Shown piece by piece: positions 21,001 through 30,927 of a stretch of DNA of 64,000 nt. The position numbers and the translations under genes were made by a program. Each line of letters begins with the position of its first letter. Position 1 is the first letter of the stretch. The notes below the pieces were generated by a model. The model searched no databases and was not told the DNA's origin. It was given only the letters and a program-made list of their open reading frames with translations. Location: positions 21,763,501-21,827,500 of the forward strand of contig BSBM01000047.1 of assembly GCA_027924585.1 (NCBI GenBank). The letters are read 5' to 3'. This DNA comes from Larix kaempferi. Lineage: Eukaryota > Streptophyta > Pinopsida > Pinales > Pinaceae.

Positions 21001-21567
21001 TGCCACAAGCCTTGCTTCTTCTTGTGAGCATTCTTCCCGTAGTCTACTGAAGGAAATCAACTTTTTTCTTGCACAGATTCCTTGAATGAAGGAGTCCCAT
21101 GACCTAGGTAAGCCATTCAGAGTGGTCATGACAACTTCAACATTCTCCACCATTTCATCCACTGCTTCTAGTTGTTCATTGATTTGGGAGACCCTTGAAA
21201 AATAAGATTGAATGGTTTCTTCATTCTGAAACTTTACTCCTTTCAACTGGTTCCGCAGGGTCATCTTCCGATTTATGTTCTTCCCTTCAAATAGCTTGGT
21301 TAAGGAGTCAAACATCTCTTTGGGTGTTTTTAGAGAAGACACATGGGGCATGAGATGGTCTTTGATAGAATTAGCAATGATTCTCTTTGCCTTGACCAAG
21401 TTCTTCTTATGCAATACTTTAGCCTCTTCATCCTCTGGGACAGGGATGTCTTCTTTTATATATGAGTCCAACTCATTCTCTTCCAGGATTAACCCAATCC
21501 TATACTTCCAAGCTTGGAAGTTATCATCCCCTTCAAGCTTATCCTCAAGCTTGGTGTGGTGAGACAT
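18028..21567 (-). pseudogene. Copia-2 gag-pol polyprotein, broken
   Basis: One frame runs from MSHHTKLEDK (ATG 21565-21567; an upstream codon at 21615 is not a likely start) to 18028. Gag covers residues 1-200, the knuckle CFTCNEKGHIAINC about 230-243, and the protease DSGASKHMT about 316-324. The integrase has the H-H-C-C site (WHRRLAHMH, CKGCAKGK) and the catalytic SDVCGPM, SDNGGEF and NGVAERKNRT. RT begins but jumps from EWKDA to KVEEGNP, losing roughly 140 residues; YVDD (18979-18990) is intact. RNase H follows. A Trp codon is TAG at 19954, and two more stops lie near 18393-18432. Not functional. Confidence 0.9.
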
Positions 21568-22129
21568 CTTAAAGAGTACTTCAAATGGAAATAGAAAAGA
21601 TTTAGGTCTTACCACTTGAAATGCTAAAAACTGGATCTGGTCCCGGATTAGGGTTTGTCGGAAAAACCCTAAAAATTCAAAATGTGAATTTCAACTTTCT
21701 GAAAGGATAGAAAGATGCGCCTTGATGAGCTGATCAGCCTAGTGTATTCAGAATTTGAGATCAGCAAAGCTTTACCCTTCAGATTTTCCTTTTTGTCCTC
21801 CCGGGTTCATTAGGGAGAGCCCTGAATTAGGGTTTGAGTTTCCCGGAGATCTACCCAGCCAAAATTCTCGATCAAAAGCTCTAAACTTCGATTTTTGCAA
21901 GTAACTTCCAGCTATGTCTTCAGATTTCAGAAATTCCTATTTTTGTGGAAACCCTAATTTTTAGGGCCAAATCTGAAAATGTTCAGAATTGAATTATGAT
22001 TGGACAGATGCATTCTCCTTGATGAGTAGAGTCAATCTACTATACTGCTTTTCCAAAATATGTGGAGAGAAACCCAATAAACAAGAAACTCAAGTTTCCG
22101 TCACTACAAAATGTCTTCTTCTCAGGTTA

Positions 22130-22141
22130 GCTCTGATACCA
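22130..22141 (-). promoter_or_regulatory. Primer binding site of copia-2 (initiator tRNA-Met)
   Basis: The minus strand reads TGGTATCAGAGC directly after the 5' LTR, as in copia-1. Confidence 0.93.
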
Positions 22142-22746
22142 TGTTAAATTTTGAGCATTAATTCACAATACTCTTGAATCTTTATTGAGAGAATAACATA
22201 TACAGTATGTCAATGCATAACAATCACAATAAGCATGACAAGCATCACAAGAATCAAAAGCATGAGAGACAAGAGACACAAAGTTTCCGTGGGGAAAACC
22301 CTAAGGTGAAAAACCCCACAATTTCCTCAGAGATAGAGAGAGCAATGGCTCAACCAAAGTACAACCAAAATACACTTGAAATAGTCTCCTAGTAGCAGAT
22401 GATCCTCCTCCTCACTAGTGCGACACTTTCTGAGTGAGAGAAGCGTGACTTTCCAAATGATGAAAATAGAGATCTCTTTATCTCTATTTATACTAACCTG
22501 TTTGCCCAGTTACACTATGGGTCCGACTTGTCTATCTAGATACATCCACAATATAATATATATTTCAGGGCCGACCCCACACATGGTGGTCTAATAACCC
22601 ATCGGCAAGTACACACACTTGCGACACTTTTCAATCCACATGATGACACTTCCTTATAGAGGAATAACACATCTCTTATAAGGGTACAATAAATATATAT
22701 GAAATACATAGATGAAATACATTCCGAAGTTACATATACATCAACA
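22142..22746 (-). repeat. 5' LTR of copia-2
   Basis: The LTR is 605 bp with the TATA box at 22484-22493. The target copy TCTCG follows at 22747-22751. Confidence 0.92.
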
Positions 22747-22751
22747 TCTCG

Positions 22752-23363
22752 GAGGGGAGACTTTGTGAACTTGAAAGGGTCCTCACACAATGTGGCTGCC
22801 TTGTCTATGCAAGGGTATGTGAATGTCTACTACCTACTAGGAACTGAGAAATCCGGTAGTTAGATTCTGATCTTGAGTATTGCAAGCTTCCTCCTCAAAG
22901 TAATCGTGAGTGTTCTTAACCAGATGGGAGGAAGTGCTACGCAACACTTTGCTTCGAGGCATTATATGCATATAGGTACTGAATGTTTGCACAACAGAGT
23001 ATATGACTGGTGTTCAAGTCTTTTGGAAAACATGAAGCTTCAACTCTCGGGGTGTAAAACCGGGAGGATGAAGAACATTCCGTACAGAAGCATACTTTGC
23101 ACTTTCTTCTTTGAAAGGGTGTCAGCTATGAGTTTGGGCATGCCCTTGCCCCCAGTCAACCCTCATGAGCCAATGCTGTCTCGTTGGGGTGAGATCTTCC
23201 TCCGCCAGGGTGGTGGCGAGAGAAAATTCTGTTACCATGAGGATGATTTCTGGGGTTGGTGGGAAAGGAAAGTGCTAGCCCTCGAGCAGTTTCCATATGC
23301 GGGTATAGACTTCTGCAACGATCCTGAGCTGATCCTTCCTCCAGGAGCAGCATGGGTGAGATA
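22752..23363 (+). pseudogene. Antisense PMD-like ORF of E4, exon 1 second part
   Basis: This continues the frame of 15739-15989 after copia-2: RRGDFVNLKG, then QGYVNVYYLLG, a TAG at 22861, and an open stretch to AAWVR with NIPYRSILCTFFFERV, RWGEIFLRQGGG and WWERKVLALEQF. The last codon before a good splice donor (AG|GTATGT) is TAG at 23361-23363, probably a CAG turned into TAG. An alternative donor, GTGAGA, lies at 23356. In PMD proteins this region is the C-terminal half of the domain. The assignment rests on the exon 1 motif. Two stops make it a pseudogene. Confidence 0.55.
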
Positions 23364-23462
23364 GGTATGTTTATGTTTTTGAAAATTATTAAATTTTTAC
23401 AAATTTTGTATATATGATTTTTATTATGAGTTTGAAGTACTGAAACAAAGTGTCATATGCAG
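23364..23462 (+). other. Probable spliceosomal intron of the antisense ORF
   Basis: The stretch is AT-rich, opens with GTATGT and ends in TCATATGCAG before ATGTTTGACC, where the coding sense resumes. Its T-rich base content fits a plant intron. If the other donor (23356) is used the intron is 107 bp, otherwise 99 bp. Confidence 0.5.
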
Positions 23463-23746
23463 ATGTTTGACCAGTACGTCCTGATGTACACCCCCGTACT
23501 TTCGTAAGACCAGTGGTAGTGGGTGCAGCTGATGCCATGCTGGGAAACATAGAGAGAAAGATGAGTCGGTTGACTCATGACATTCCTACCTATAGGATTG
23601 AGCGGATGCCGCTTGACATGCAAGAGGATGTGGTTGGTGTGCCCCCAGCCTGGATTAGGTTTCTATGGAAAGTAGCTATGTTGGTCATATGTTATCGAGA
23701 GGTAGCAGAGGCCGCAGAGGCAGATGAGGCCCCTCCTTCTCCATAG
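23463..23746 (+). pseudogene. Antisense PMD-like ORF of E4, exon 2
   Basis: Begins MFDQYVLMYTPV, shifts frame once near 23500, then stays open as VRPVVVGAADAMLGN, RIERMPLDMQEDVVGVPPAW to a TAG at 23746. The C-terminal end is rich in Glu and Ala. No independent domain was recognised. Its position straight after a splice acceptor ties it to exon 1. Confidence 0.5.
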
Positions 23747-23852
23747 GAGAAGGATATTCTATGTATATTTTTGAGGCCATCGAGCCCAATTTTGTATCTT
23801 ATGACATGACTCAGTGACAGACTTATGATCCAAACTCATATTATTTTTTGAT

Positions 23853-23856
<4 letters not shown>

Positions 23857-23905
<49 letters not shown>
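23857..23905. repeat. (AT)n microsatellite, about 24 units
   Basis: An uninterrupted AT run lies between the end of the antisense ORF and the end of the extra RNase H gene of E4. The two genes converge on it. Confidence 0.95.
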
Positions 23906-23908
<3 letters not shown>

Positions 23909-23954
23909 TATCGGTTATTTACATGTGTGTTATTGTGTTTTATGCATGAATTAC

Positions 23955-24380
23955 TTATGTGTGTGAATGATGCAAATGCCAATCTGAAACATAGTTTGCA
24001 AATGAATCAGCTAATGCATTCAAGTTCCTTGGAATATGTTGATATGTGATATAATCAAACGGTCTCTCAAGTAGCTTAACACGCATAAACTGACGTAGCA
24101 AAGTAGGATCTCTAACCTGATAAACACCCAATAACTGAAAAACAACTAACTAGGAGTCGGGCCGTACCTCCAAATGTGAAATGCCATGGAACAGAGCATC
24201 TCGGAGTAGCTCTATGACTGCACTGTATTCAGCTACATTGTTCGTTGTGGGACCTAAACAAGCCCCTCCCGAAGACACCAGTTGGCCAGTTGGTGAGTAA
24301 ATAACCCAAGCAGGCGCAACCAACTGATGGGCGTGGCGGCTAGAGCCATCAGCAAACCCTATAAAGTGTTTAGTCGACAT
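23955..24380 (-). pseudogene. Extra (archaeal-type) RNase H of E4, downstream of integrase
   Basis: The 141-codon frame begins MSTKHFIGFADGS. All four acidic catalytic residues of type I RNase H can be placed: Asp in FADGSS, Glu in NNVAEYSAV, Asp in VRPDS and Asp in NALADSFAN. The N-terminal DGS with GPTTNNVAEY is the archaeal/plant form (aRNH), which Tat-lineage Ty3 elements carry besides their own RT-linked RNase H. Here it stands alone, after the integrase stop at 24483. One TAG at 24150-24152 (codon 77, likely a former CAG) is the only lesion. Confidence 0.78.
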
Positions 24381-24482
24381 CTGAAACACAAAGCAACAAA
24401 TGCATAAGACGTAACTATAACTGTAAAAAAAATTAACTCTACAAAAATGTACAGCTAAAATTACATGAAAAAGCACAGATGC

Positions 24483-25609
24483 CTAAGTGTAGTACTTCTT
24501 CAAGTAGAGCCCATTTCTAGGCTCTGGCAAGTTATTACCCTCATAGTCGGTTAGCTGGTATGCACCCTTATTCAGCACCTTAGAAACTATGTAGGGCGCG
24601 AGCCACATGGACTTAAACTTGCTGCTTCCTAAAGGTTCCTTGTCCTGATCCCAAAGCAGAACAAGGTCTCCTTTGAGAAAAACCCTAGGCCTGACAGATT
24701 TATCATACTGTCCCTTGAATCGATTCTTATGTGCCTCATTTGCTGTGAGCGCATCGCGGTGCTACTCATCCAGATGTTCTAAATGCAGTAAATGTTCTTC
24801 TAAGGCTGAAGTGTCAGGTAAAAGTTGGATAGCCAACTTCAATGAAGGAATCTCGCACTCAACCAGAATGACTGCCTCTATCCCATGTACTAGTTGGAAG
24901 GGAGAGAACCCAATAGCAGTCTTTACCTTCGCTCGGTAGGCCCAAAGAGCAGGATATAGCATAATGTGCTAGTTAGTTCGACTGGCATTAACAGTCCTTT
25001 GTGAGATGGTCTTCAAATTTTTGTTGACCACTTCGACTTGACCATTCGCCTGTGGGTAAAACAAAGACGAGTGCTCCTGTCGAAAACCTAACATGGTGTA
25101 AAGATCGGTCATCATGCTATTCTAAAAATGACGACCGTGATCAGTCATGATCTCTTTGGGTATACCAAATCTTGCAATGATTTGGTTGAAAATGAAATAA
25201 GCGGATGTTTCCCCATCCGCTTTAACAGTAGGCATTGCCTCAGCCCACTTGGTGAAGTAGTTGACAGCAACGATAATATGGTGATGACCTCCAGCCAAAA
25301 CTCGATTACAATTCATAAAATCAAACCCCACTTGGTGAAGGGGTCTGCTGTTATCACAGGATGGAGAGGAGCTGGGTGTGCTCGCATCTTCCTGGTGAAA
25401 AACTGACATCTTTGGCAGCGTTTCACATCTTCCACACAATCTTTGAAGATCATGGCCCAAAAATACCTGGCACGCAGTATTTTTTGGGTTGTTGCCAACC
25501 CAGAAAGATGACCCCCACAAGCTCCACTGTGGGAATCATTCAATACTGATTCTACTTCCTCCAGGGTCAAACAACGGCATAGGATGGAATCTACCCCACG
25601 TCTGTACAA
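24483..25609 (-). pseudogene. Integrase of E4
   Basis: Read leftward, the zinc-binding part has HSGACGGH and CQRCQFF. The core has GFDFMN (first Asp), MTDHGRHF (second Asp) and, after a stop, YPQANGQVEVVNK (the Glu). The C-terminal part reads WDQDKEP, WLAPYIVSKVL and ends NGLYLKKYYT and a TAG at 24483. There is no chromodomain, as expected for Tat. At least three stops interrupt it (near 25122, 24963 and 24760), and one frame change lies near 25350-25500. It would splice element DNA into the host genome. Confidence 0.8.
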
Positions 25610-25615
25610 AGTGCC

Positions 25616-27507
25616 AGAAATGATGAGGTAATTCTTCGCATGGCTCTTAAGCTTGCTTCATTCATCCTTGGAGAAAGTGGTGTGACACCTCAAAGTCTAG
25701 AGATATACTAAGATATCCTCATACCATGAGTCAGAGGATGTGATGAGAAATATATGTTCATCCAGGAATGATGATTCTTCCTCAACGTGTACTGTGTCAC
25801 TAGGAAACTCTGAAATTAGTTCGACAAACACCAGTGATTTCTTTGACTTAGCAGACTGAAAAACTAAGTCAAATTCTTGCAGGATGACAATCCATTTGTT
25901 AAATTTCCCACCGATTATTCGTCGAGTGAGAACATATTGGAAAGGATTGACCTTTGCAACCACAGTGGTGGTATGCAATAATATGTAGTGATGCAACCTC
26001 TGAACCGCATAGACAGTAGCCAATGCTAACTTTTCTACGTGAGAATACTTGATCTCAAGAGCTATGCGAGCGCGTGAAAGATAATAAGTGACATGCTCTT
26101 GGAGCATGCCATCCTCCTTAACCAGTACTATGCCTATTGTGTATACTGATGTAGCCAGGTACAAGAGGAAATCCTTCGAGTAATCTGGCGGGCTTAACAA
26201 GGGGGCTGAAAGTAATGCCTTTTTCAAGGCCTCAAATGATGCTTGAGCAGCCTCATCCCACAAAAAGTACGTATCTTGTTTAAGCATTTTCATGAAACCT
26301 TTTGTAATTTTGGAATAGTTAATGATAAAGCATCTCAAGAAGTTGGAGATTCCCTGTAGAATTTGAAGTTGTCTCAGGGTTCGAGGAGGAGGAATATTTA
26401 CAATCACCTCAACTTTCAATGGATCCACCATTATGCCACGATTGGATACTATGAAACCCAGTAGTCGTCCAGATTCAATGCAGAATAGACATTTGTTGGG
26501 ATTCAATCGAATCTTGTAGTATATGTACCTTTCAAACATGAGTCTTAAATGATCAGGATGCTCCTGTCTCTTCTGAGATCGCGTTGGGAGATCATCAAGG
26601 TAAGGTTCGACTACATGCTTGATGTCATGAAAAGAAAAATTCATTGCTCGCTGGAAAGTAGCTCCAGCATTCTTCAAGCCAAACGACATCTTCCGATAGG
26701 CAAAGGTTCCCCAAGGACAAATAAAGGTTGTCTTGTGTTAGTATTCAGGCTTGATTTGTATCTGATTATATCCTGAAAACCTGTCCATGAATGAGAACAT
26801 TTCATTGCCCACGCACGCATCAATGATCTGGTCTATGAATGGCATGGGGTAATTGTCCTTCGAACAAGCTTTATTTAGGTCCCAGAAGTCAGTGCAGACT
26901 CTAATGGTACCTTGCTTCTTGTCTACCGGAACAGGATTCGAAACCCATTCCGTCATAGATATCGGATAGATAAATCCAGCTTTGAGAAACGTTTCCACCT
27001 CTTCCTTTATGGCAGCAGCTTTTAGAGGGTTAACTGGATGGAGCTTTTGTCTCACAGATTTAGCGTTGGGGTACGTTGTGATGACGTGCTCAATAATGGC
27101 AGGGTCAATGCCTAGCATCTCCTTGTATGACCAAGCAAAGACGTCATGGAATTCTTTAAATAGATTGGTAATAAAATGATCTCCTTGGGAGAACAATCTA
27201 CTCCAATGAAAATATTTTCCACGACCCCAGGTTTGATGGAAATGTTGATCGGAATGGTTCGCGATATATTTTCCATATTCCCTTCGGCATAAACATCTTT
27301 CGAAGTAGAAGGGATAGCGGGAAAATCAACACTTCCACTAGGTCTCATAGAAAACTCACCTCTCTCTATCCTGTCTATTTCAGGAAGAAAATATGACCTG
27401 TGGTGCATGTGTTCCCAAGGGTGGTCCACGCCTATCATAGCTTCCAAGATCGCCTCATCAGAGGGTAAAACAATGTCTAGACAATCAAAAGAGTGGATAG
27501 AGTCCAC
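25616..27507 (-). pseudogene. Reverse transcriptase and RNase H of E4
   Basis: The N-terminal part (27112-27507) is the linker after the protease. RT starts near 27196: FHDVFAWSY, VRQKLHP, FLKAGFI, then VCTDFWDLNKAC, FSFMDRFSGYNQI. A TAA splits PEY from HKTTF near 26738 (a former CAA by comparison with the family). MSFGLKNAGATFQRAM and the catalytic YLDD (26591-26602) follow, then LGFIVSNRGI and the RNase H region with LLYLATS, AVQRLHHYIL and KWIVILQEFDL. In RNase H the usual first Asp appears as Ala-Thr, so it may be a worn domain. This is typical of Tat elements, which rely on a second RNase H. Confidence 0.82.
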
Positions 27508-27569
27508 TGATCATGCAGGAGCATAGTCCATATCTGACTCAGCAGAGACAAACGGAGTCATGATATGTT

Positions 27570-28481
27570 CTATTGCAGCATGATGTAATCCAAGTAAACC
27601 ACCTCTGCAACAGATAAAGGCACAACTGGTTCTGATTCAATTGGGAGAATCAAAGGATTAGTCGTTGAACTGATCGTGCAAATCTTAGACGAAGAACATT
27701 CTTTAGAACCAATAAAATGAACGGAAGAAGGTAGGTCAAAAGTTCCTATTAATGACCCATAGAGCCGTACTCCCAAACTCTCAGTAACTGGGTAGGACTG
27801 ATCAACCAATGGGATTGTTGAATCCGACGAAGTTTGGTTGGTTTTCCGGGAAAACGAAAGTTGATCGACTGTGACGATATTTCCTTCGCGAGGGAACATT
27901 ATGATCTGGAAAATAGCTGACGACACTACCTGCATGGCATATGTCCAACTCCTACCCAACAATAAGTTATAATCGAGCGGAGTATCCAGAACTTCAACCT
28001 CTACCGATACTAGTTTGCCCGCAAGTTCAACATCAAATGATGGTAAGACTCCGTGTGGACGGAAAGATCTTCCATCGAAGGTGGTAAGTACCGTATTAGA
28101 GGGGGCTAACTCAGGTTCACCTAAATCCTTCCAGCAAGAAATGGACATTACGCGCGTAGACATGCCCTCATCTACAACAACTCGTCTAATGGTCATGGAA
28201 CCATGGACGACCTCTATCTGGAGAGTTACGTGGTACGGAAAATGGAACTTGATATCTTTCATATCAAAACGAGCAAGCATGTTGGATGAATCTACACTTC
28301 CAATCGCTGCAAGGAGTGCACTATGTTGTAATGGACAACTTTGCAGTACCTCCGGGGTGGACATGGCACAGAGGGTTTGGGCTAAATCCTCCACTACATT
28401 GTAATTGGAGGCAGCCCTCGCGTTAGGGCTGTGCACAACTTGTTTGAAGACACCTTTCAGAATCTTCGGCACCGGATCCAC
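27570..28481 (-). CDS. Protease region of E4 polyprotein
   Basis: A 303-codon open frame with the retropepsin-like motif VVVDEGMSTRVMS. In this lineage Asp-Glu-Gly-Ala takes the place of DSG/DTG; here Ala is Met. The second conserved block, LLLGRSWTYAMQVVSS, follows about 70 residues later and closes the fold. The frame is shared with the gag C-terminal part to the right, so gag and protease were one polyprotein. It ends at a stop at 27570, before the linker to RT. Confidence 0.7.
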   Translation of the reverse strand: MDPVPKILKGVFKQVVHSPNARAASNYNVVEDLAQTLCAMSTPEVLQSCPLQHSALLAAIGSVDSSNMLARFDMKDIKFHFPYHVTLQIEVVHGSMTIRRVVVDEGMSTRVMSISCWKDLGEPELAPSNTVLTTFDGRSFRPHGVLPSFDVELAGKLVSVEVEVLDTPLDYNLLLGRSWTYAMQVVSSAIFQIIMFPREGNIVTVDQLSFSRKTNQTSSDSTIPLVDQSYPVTESLGVRLYGSLIGTFDLPSSVHFIGSKECSSSKICTISSTTNPLILPIESEPVVPLSVAEVVYLDYIMLQ

Positions 28482-28678
28482 CGGTCTCTCGATGTGGAGA
28501 AAGGTAGATGATTCAGGAACATCCTTCTGTTGTGGATCCGGGGTATAATTTCTAGCTCGAGTCTACAAAAGAGCATTTGACTTAACCATATTAATGAATG
28601 ACTGATCAGCTGAGTTGGCACGAGTAGTGCCCCCAACACCGGAGCTTCTAGAAGCTGAACTCTATCCGTGAGGGAAAG

Positions 28679-30079
28679 GGTCTTTTAAGACAGCAGGTTT
28701 CTTTTCATGAAACAACTTCTGGGCTTCTTCCAGTAGAGGGCATTGATGGGTAAGGTGGTCCTCTTGACATAACTTGCAAGGGAACTTAACCTTCCTTTTT
28801 TCCTTTTTACCCTCCTCGGCATTTTGCGTATTCTTAGGCTTTTGTTGGTTTCCCTCCCCTTTCTTTCCCTTTCTTTTGTTGTTGGGCTGCCAAGAGACCT
28901 TTTGGTTTGTCTACACCTATTGTAGAGATTTTGTTTTTGAAGGGGAGGATGCAACAAAAGTTGCTTCTGCAACAGACTGTTTGACTAACAAGGCGTGAAC
29001 TTGCTTTGTTATGGCATCAAACGCTGCAGAGTCGACTGAACCCACGATGCCATCAACATTTGGTCCAGGTTTAGGTTTACCTAAGTCAATGTTAGACCTC
29101 GGCACGTCAGGAATAATTTCGCATAAGAGCCCAGACTGAGCATATACCAAGTCTAGCTGCTGGGTTCTCAAAATGGCTTCCTCTTCGAAGGACACCCCTA
29201 AAGTTGCAACTTCCTTAGAGATATAAGGAAGGAGTGATTTAAGGTACCACTCTATAAAAATGCTGGGGGGATGTCGGCTTTAATGAGCCTCTTTCTCCTT
29301 TGCCACTCCTGAATGTGATTAGATATATGAGTGGCTTTGTTCTGTCAGAAGGTCGACAGAAGGTCTGTACCGGCATCGTACCGAACAGGAAGTTGAAAGT
29401 GGTTCAAGAAAACAGTGGCTAGATCCCAAAAGGTGCTATAAGCAGCAGTAGGCAGTTCAATATACCACTTGTTTACGACACTTGTCAAGGTTCTTTGAAA
29501 GAGCCTCAACCTGATGGAGTCATCATTCAACGAATTCGAGGAGCACCAGAGATGAAAAGTTGTGACATGGTCGTCGGCGTCCTCACCAGTCTTACCTTCA
29601 AACTTCGGGATGTCTGAGGGAAACTTAGTGGGAACAGGAGGCCATGCAGGATCATGACACACGGGGTTGTTTGTGAGTTTTGAAAGATCTAGCAAGTTCA
29701 AAGTTGCTAGAAATGGTAAACACAGTCGTGCTGATGGCATTTGATAGACTGGAACCTGGTATTAGGTGTTTCCCACTACCTGATTCGTGTACTGTTGGTT
29801 GGGGTTGCCTCTAGCCATCGGTTGTGAAATGAAAGGATTAAAATTGCTCCACCCAAAAGAAAGTGGATTACTTCCCGGGGCAGTGGTCCATTGCGGCTGG
29901 GTGTTAACCCCACCGTATTGTGGATTAATAATATTACCCCCTCCTCCAGCAAAAAAATAGAAAGGGATACTCCCTACAGGTACATTTGATGGATTAATTT
30001 TGTAACCTGCATAGGGGTTAAAGCCAGGCGTAGTAGTAACAAATGATGTCGTCATCGTACCCATAACAGGCGTAGATGC
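28679..30079 (-). pseudogene. Gag of E4, main part, left of the E3 insertion
   Basis: After the E3 break the frame resumes as TPVMGTMTTSFVTTTPGF in register with 39475. It is Gly/Pro/Asn-rich to a TAA at 29762. Beyond it are the capsid-like residues LTNNPVCHDPAWPP, FEGKTGEDADDHVTTFHLW, LFQRTL and KWYIELP, HFQLPVRYD. A stop at 29345 and a frameshift near 29262 follow, then EEAILRTQQLDLVYAQSG. The C-terminal zinc knuckle at 28740-28778, CKLCQEDHLTHQC, has 13 residues, one short of the usual 14. It packages element RNA; this copy is broken. Confidence 0.8.
30075..30079. repeat. Target site duplication of E3, left copy
   Basis: GATGC stands before the LTR and again after the other LTR at 39470-39474. 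With one copy removed, the gag frame of E4 joins without a shift (SIPSAS to TPVMGT). Confidence 0.9.
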
Positions 30080-30888
30080 TGTTGACCAATGCAACCTCAG
30101 TCGAAAGGGGTTCGCCTCATTGTTGACACATACCGTAGTCTCCCTAGGAACCGGCCCGGGCAGGTTTGAGCCCACCCAGCAACACCCGCAGAGCGGATGA
30201 GGTCTCACCCGAGGCATCTAGGAAGAGCAGATGGAACCATGTTTCCGCTGAGGGAGGAGGAGAGTTGTGGCTGCATGGGCTAACTCTATTGCGGTACTTA
30301 AACATAAACTTTAAACATTCGGCAAGGAGTTATAACATATTACTTCATCGCAGCATTTATCATCACATTCTACATAGAACATATTACTTAATCACAACAT
30401 TTATCATCATAGCAGCAGCAAGTAGACATTGCATCAAACAACATTCATACATTGCAACATTGCACAAAGTTCGTACCAAAACATCATTATATTAATGTCG
30501 CGTCATATACCAGACACAAAACATATATCTCGCACACCATTGGTCTTCTCTCTCTATCTTCCTCTATGCATGCTCGCCTGTATCTAACACTTACAACTCT
30601 CATGTATTTATAGGATTCTTCCATTACAATATTTGTCCACTTACAATTGACTTCCTAACCGACACTATGGACAATTGACCCAATATCTAACTGACTCGGT
30701 CCAAATGACCCCAATGACCCGCATACTGTGGTACAACTGACTCACTATTACATAATATGTGGTCCAAGTGACCCAAAACCCGCCAACTGTGGTATTCTTT
30801 AACACAAAGTACTCCTTTCGTGCCCTCATCCGATGTGTCGTGGCATCGGTGGTACCGTGACATTTCCCCATCAAACTGCCTGCCAATA
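30080..30888 (-). repeat. 3' LTR of E3
   Basis: The LTR is 809 bp, from TGTTGACC to TGCCAATA on the plus strand. The element-sense start is therefore TATTGGCA rather than TG; both LTRs share this. The TATA box CTATAAATAC (minus strand) lies at 30604-30613. Confidence 0.88.
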
Positions 30889-30899
30889 GGCCCCCAAAA
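30889..30899 (-). promoter_or_regulatory. Polypurine tract of E3
   Basis: GGCCCCCAAAA on the plus strand reads TTTTGGGGGCC in element sense, directly before the 3' LTR. Confidence 0.75.
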
Positions 30900-30927
30900 C
30901 AATCTTGTGGCTCGCCCTTGAGCCATG

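Larger units (their letters stand above)
15990..22746 (-). mobile_element. Full-length Ty1/copia retrotransposon (copia-2), nested in E4
   Basis: The element is 6757 bp, with two 605-bp LTRs, initiator tRNA-Met PBS and purine tract. I count about 30 mismatches between the LTRs, so it is clearly older than copia-1. Gag, protease and integrase are nearly complete, RT lacks its N-terminal part, and three in-frame stops are present. It interrupts the antisense PMD-like ORF of E4. Its family is that of copia-1: gag is highly similar, and the same repeat-made 3' tail is present. Confidence 0.93.

Noticed and set aside
28015-28404. Plus-strand ORF of 129 codons opposite the E4 protease
   Set aside because: It is a mirror frame of the protease ORF without a motif or promoter.
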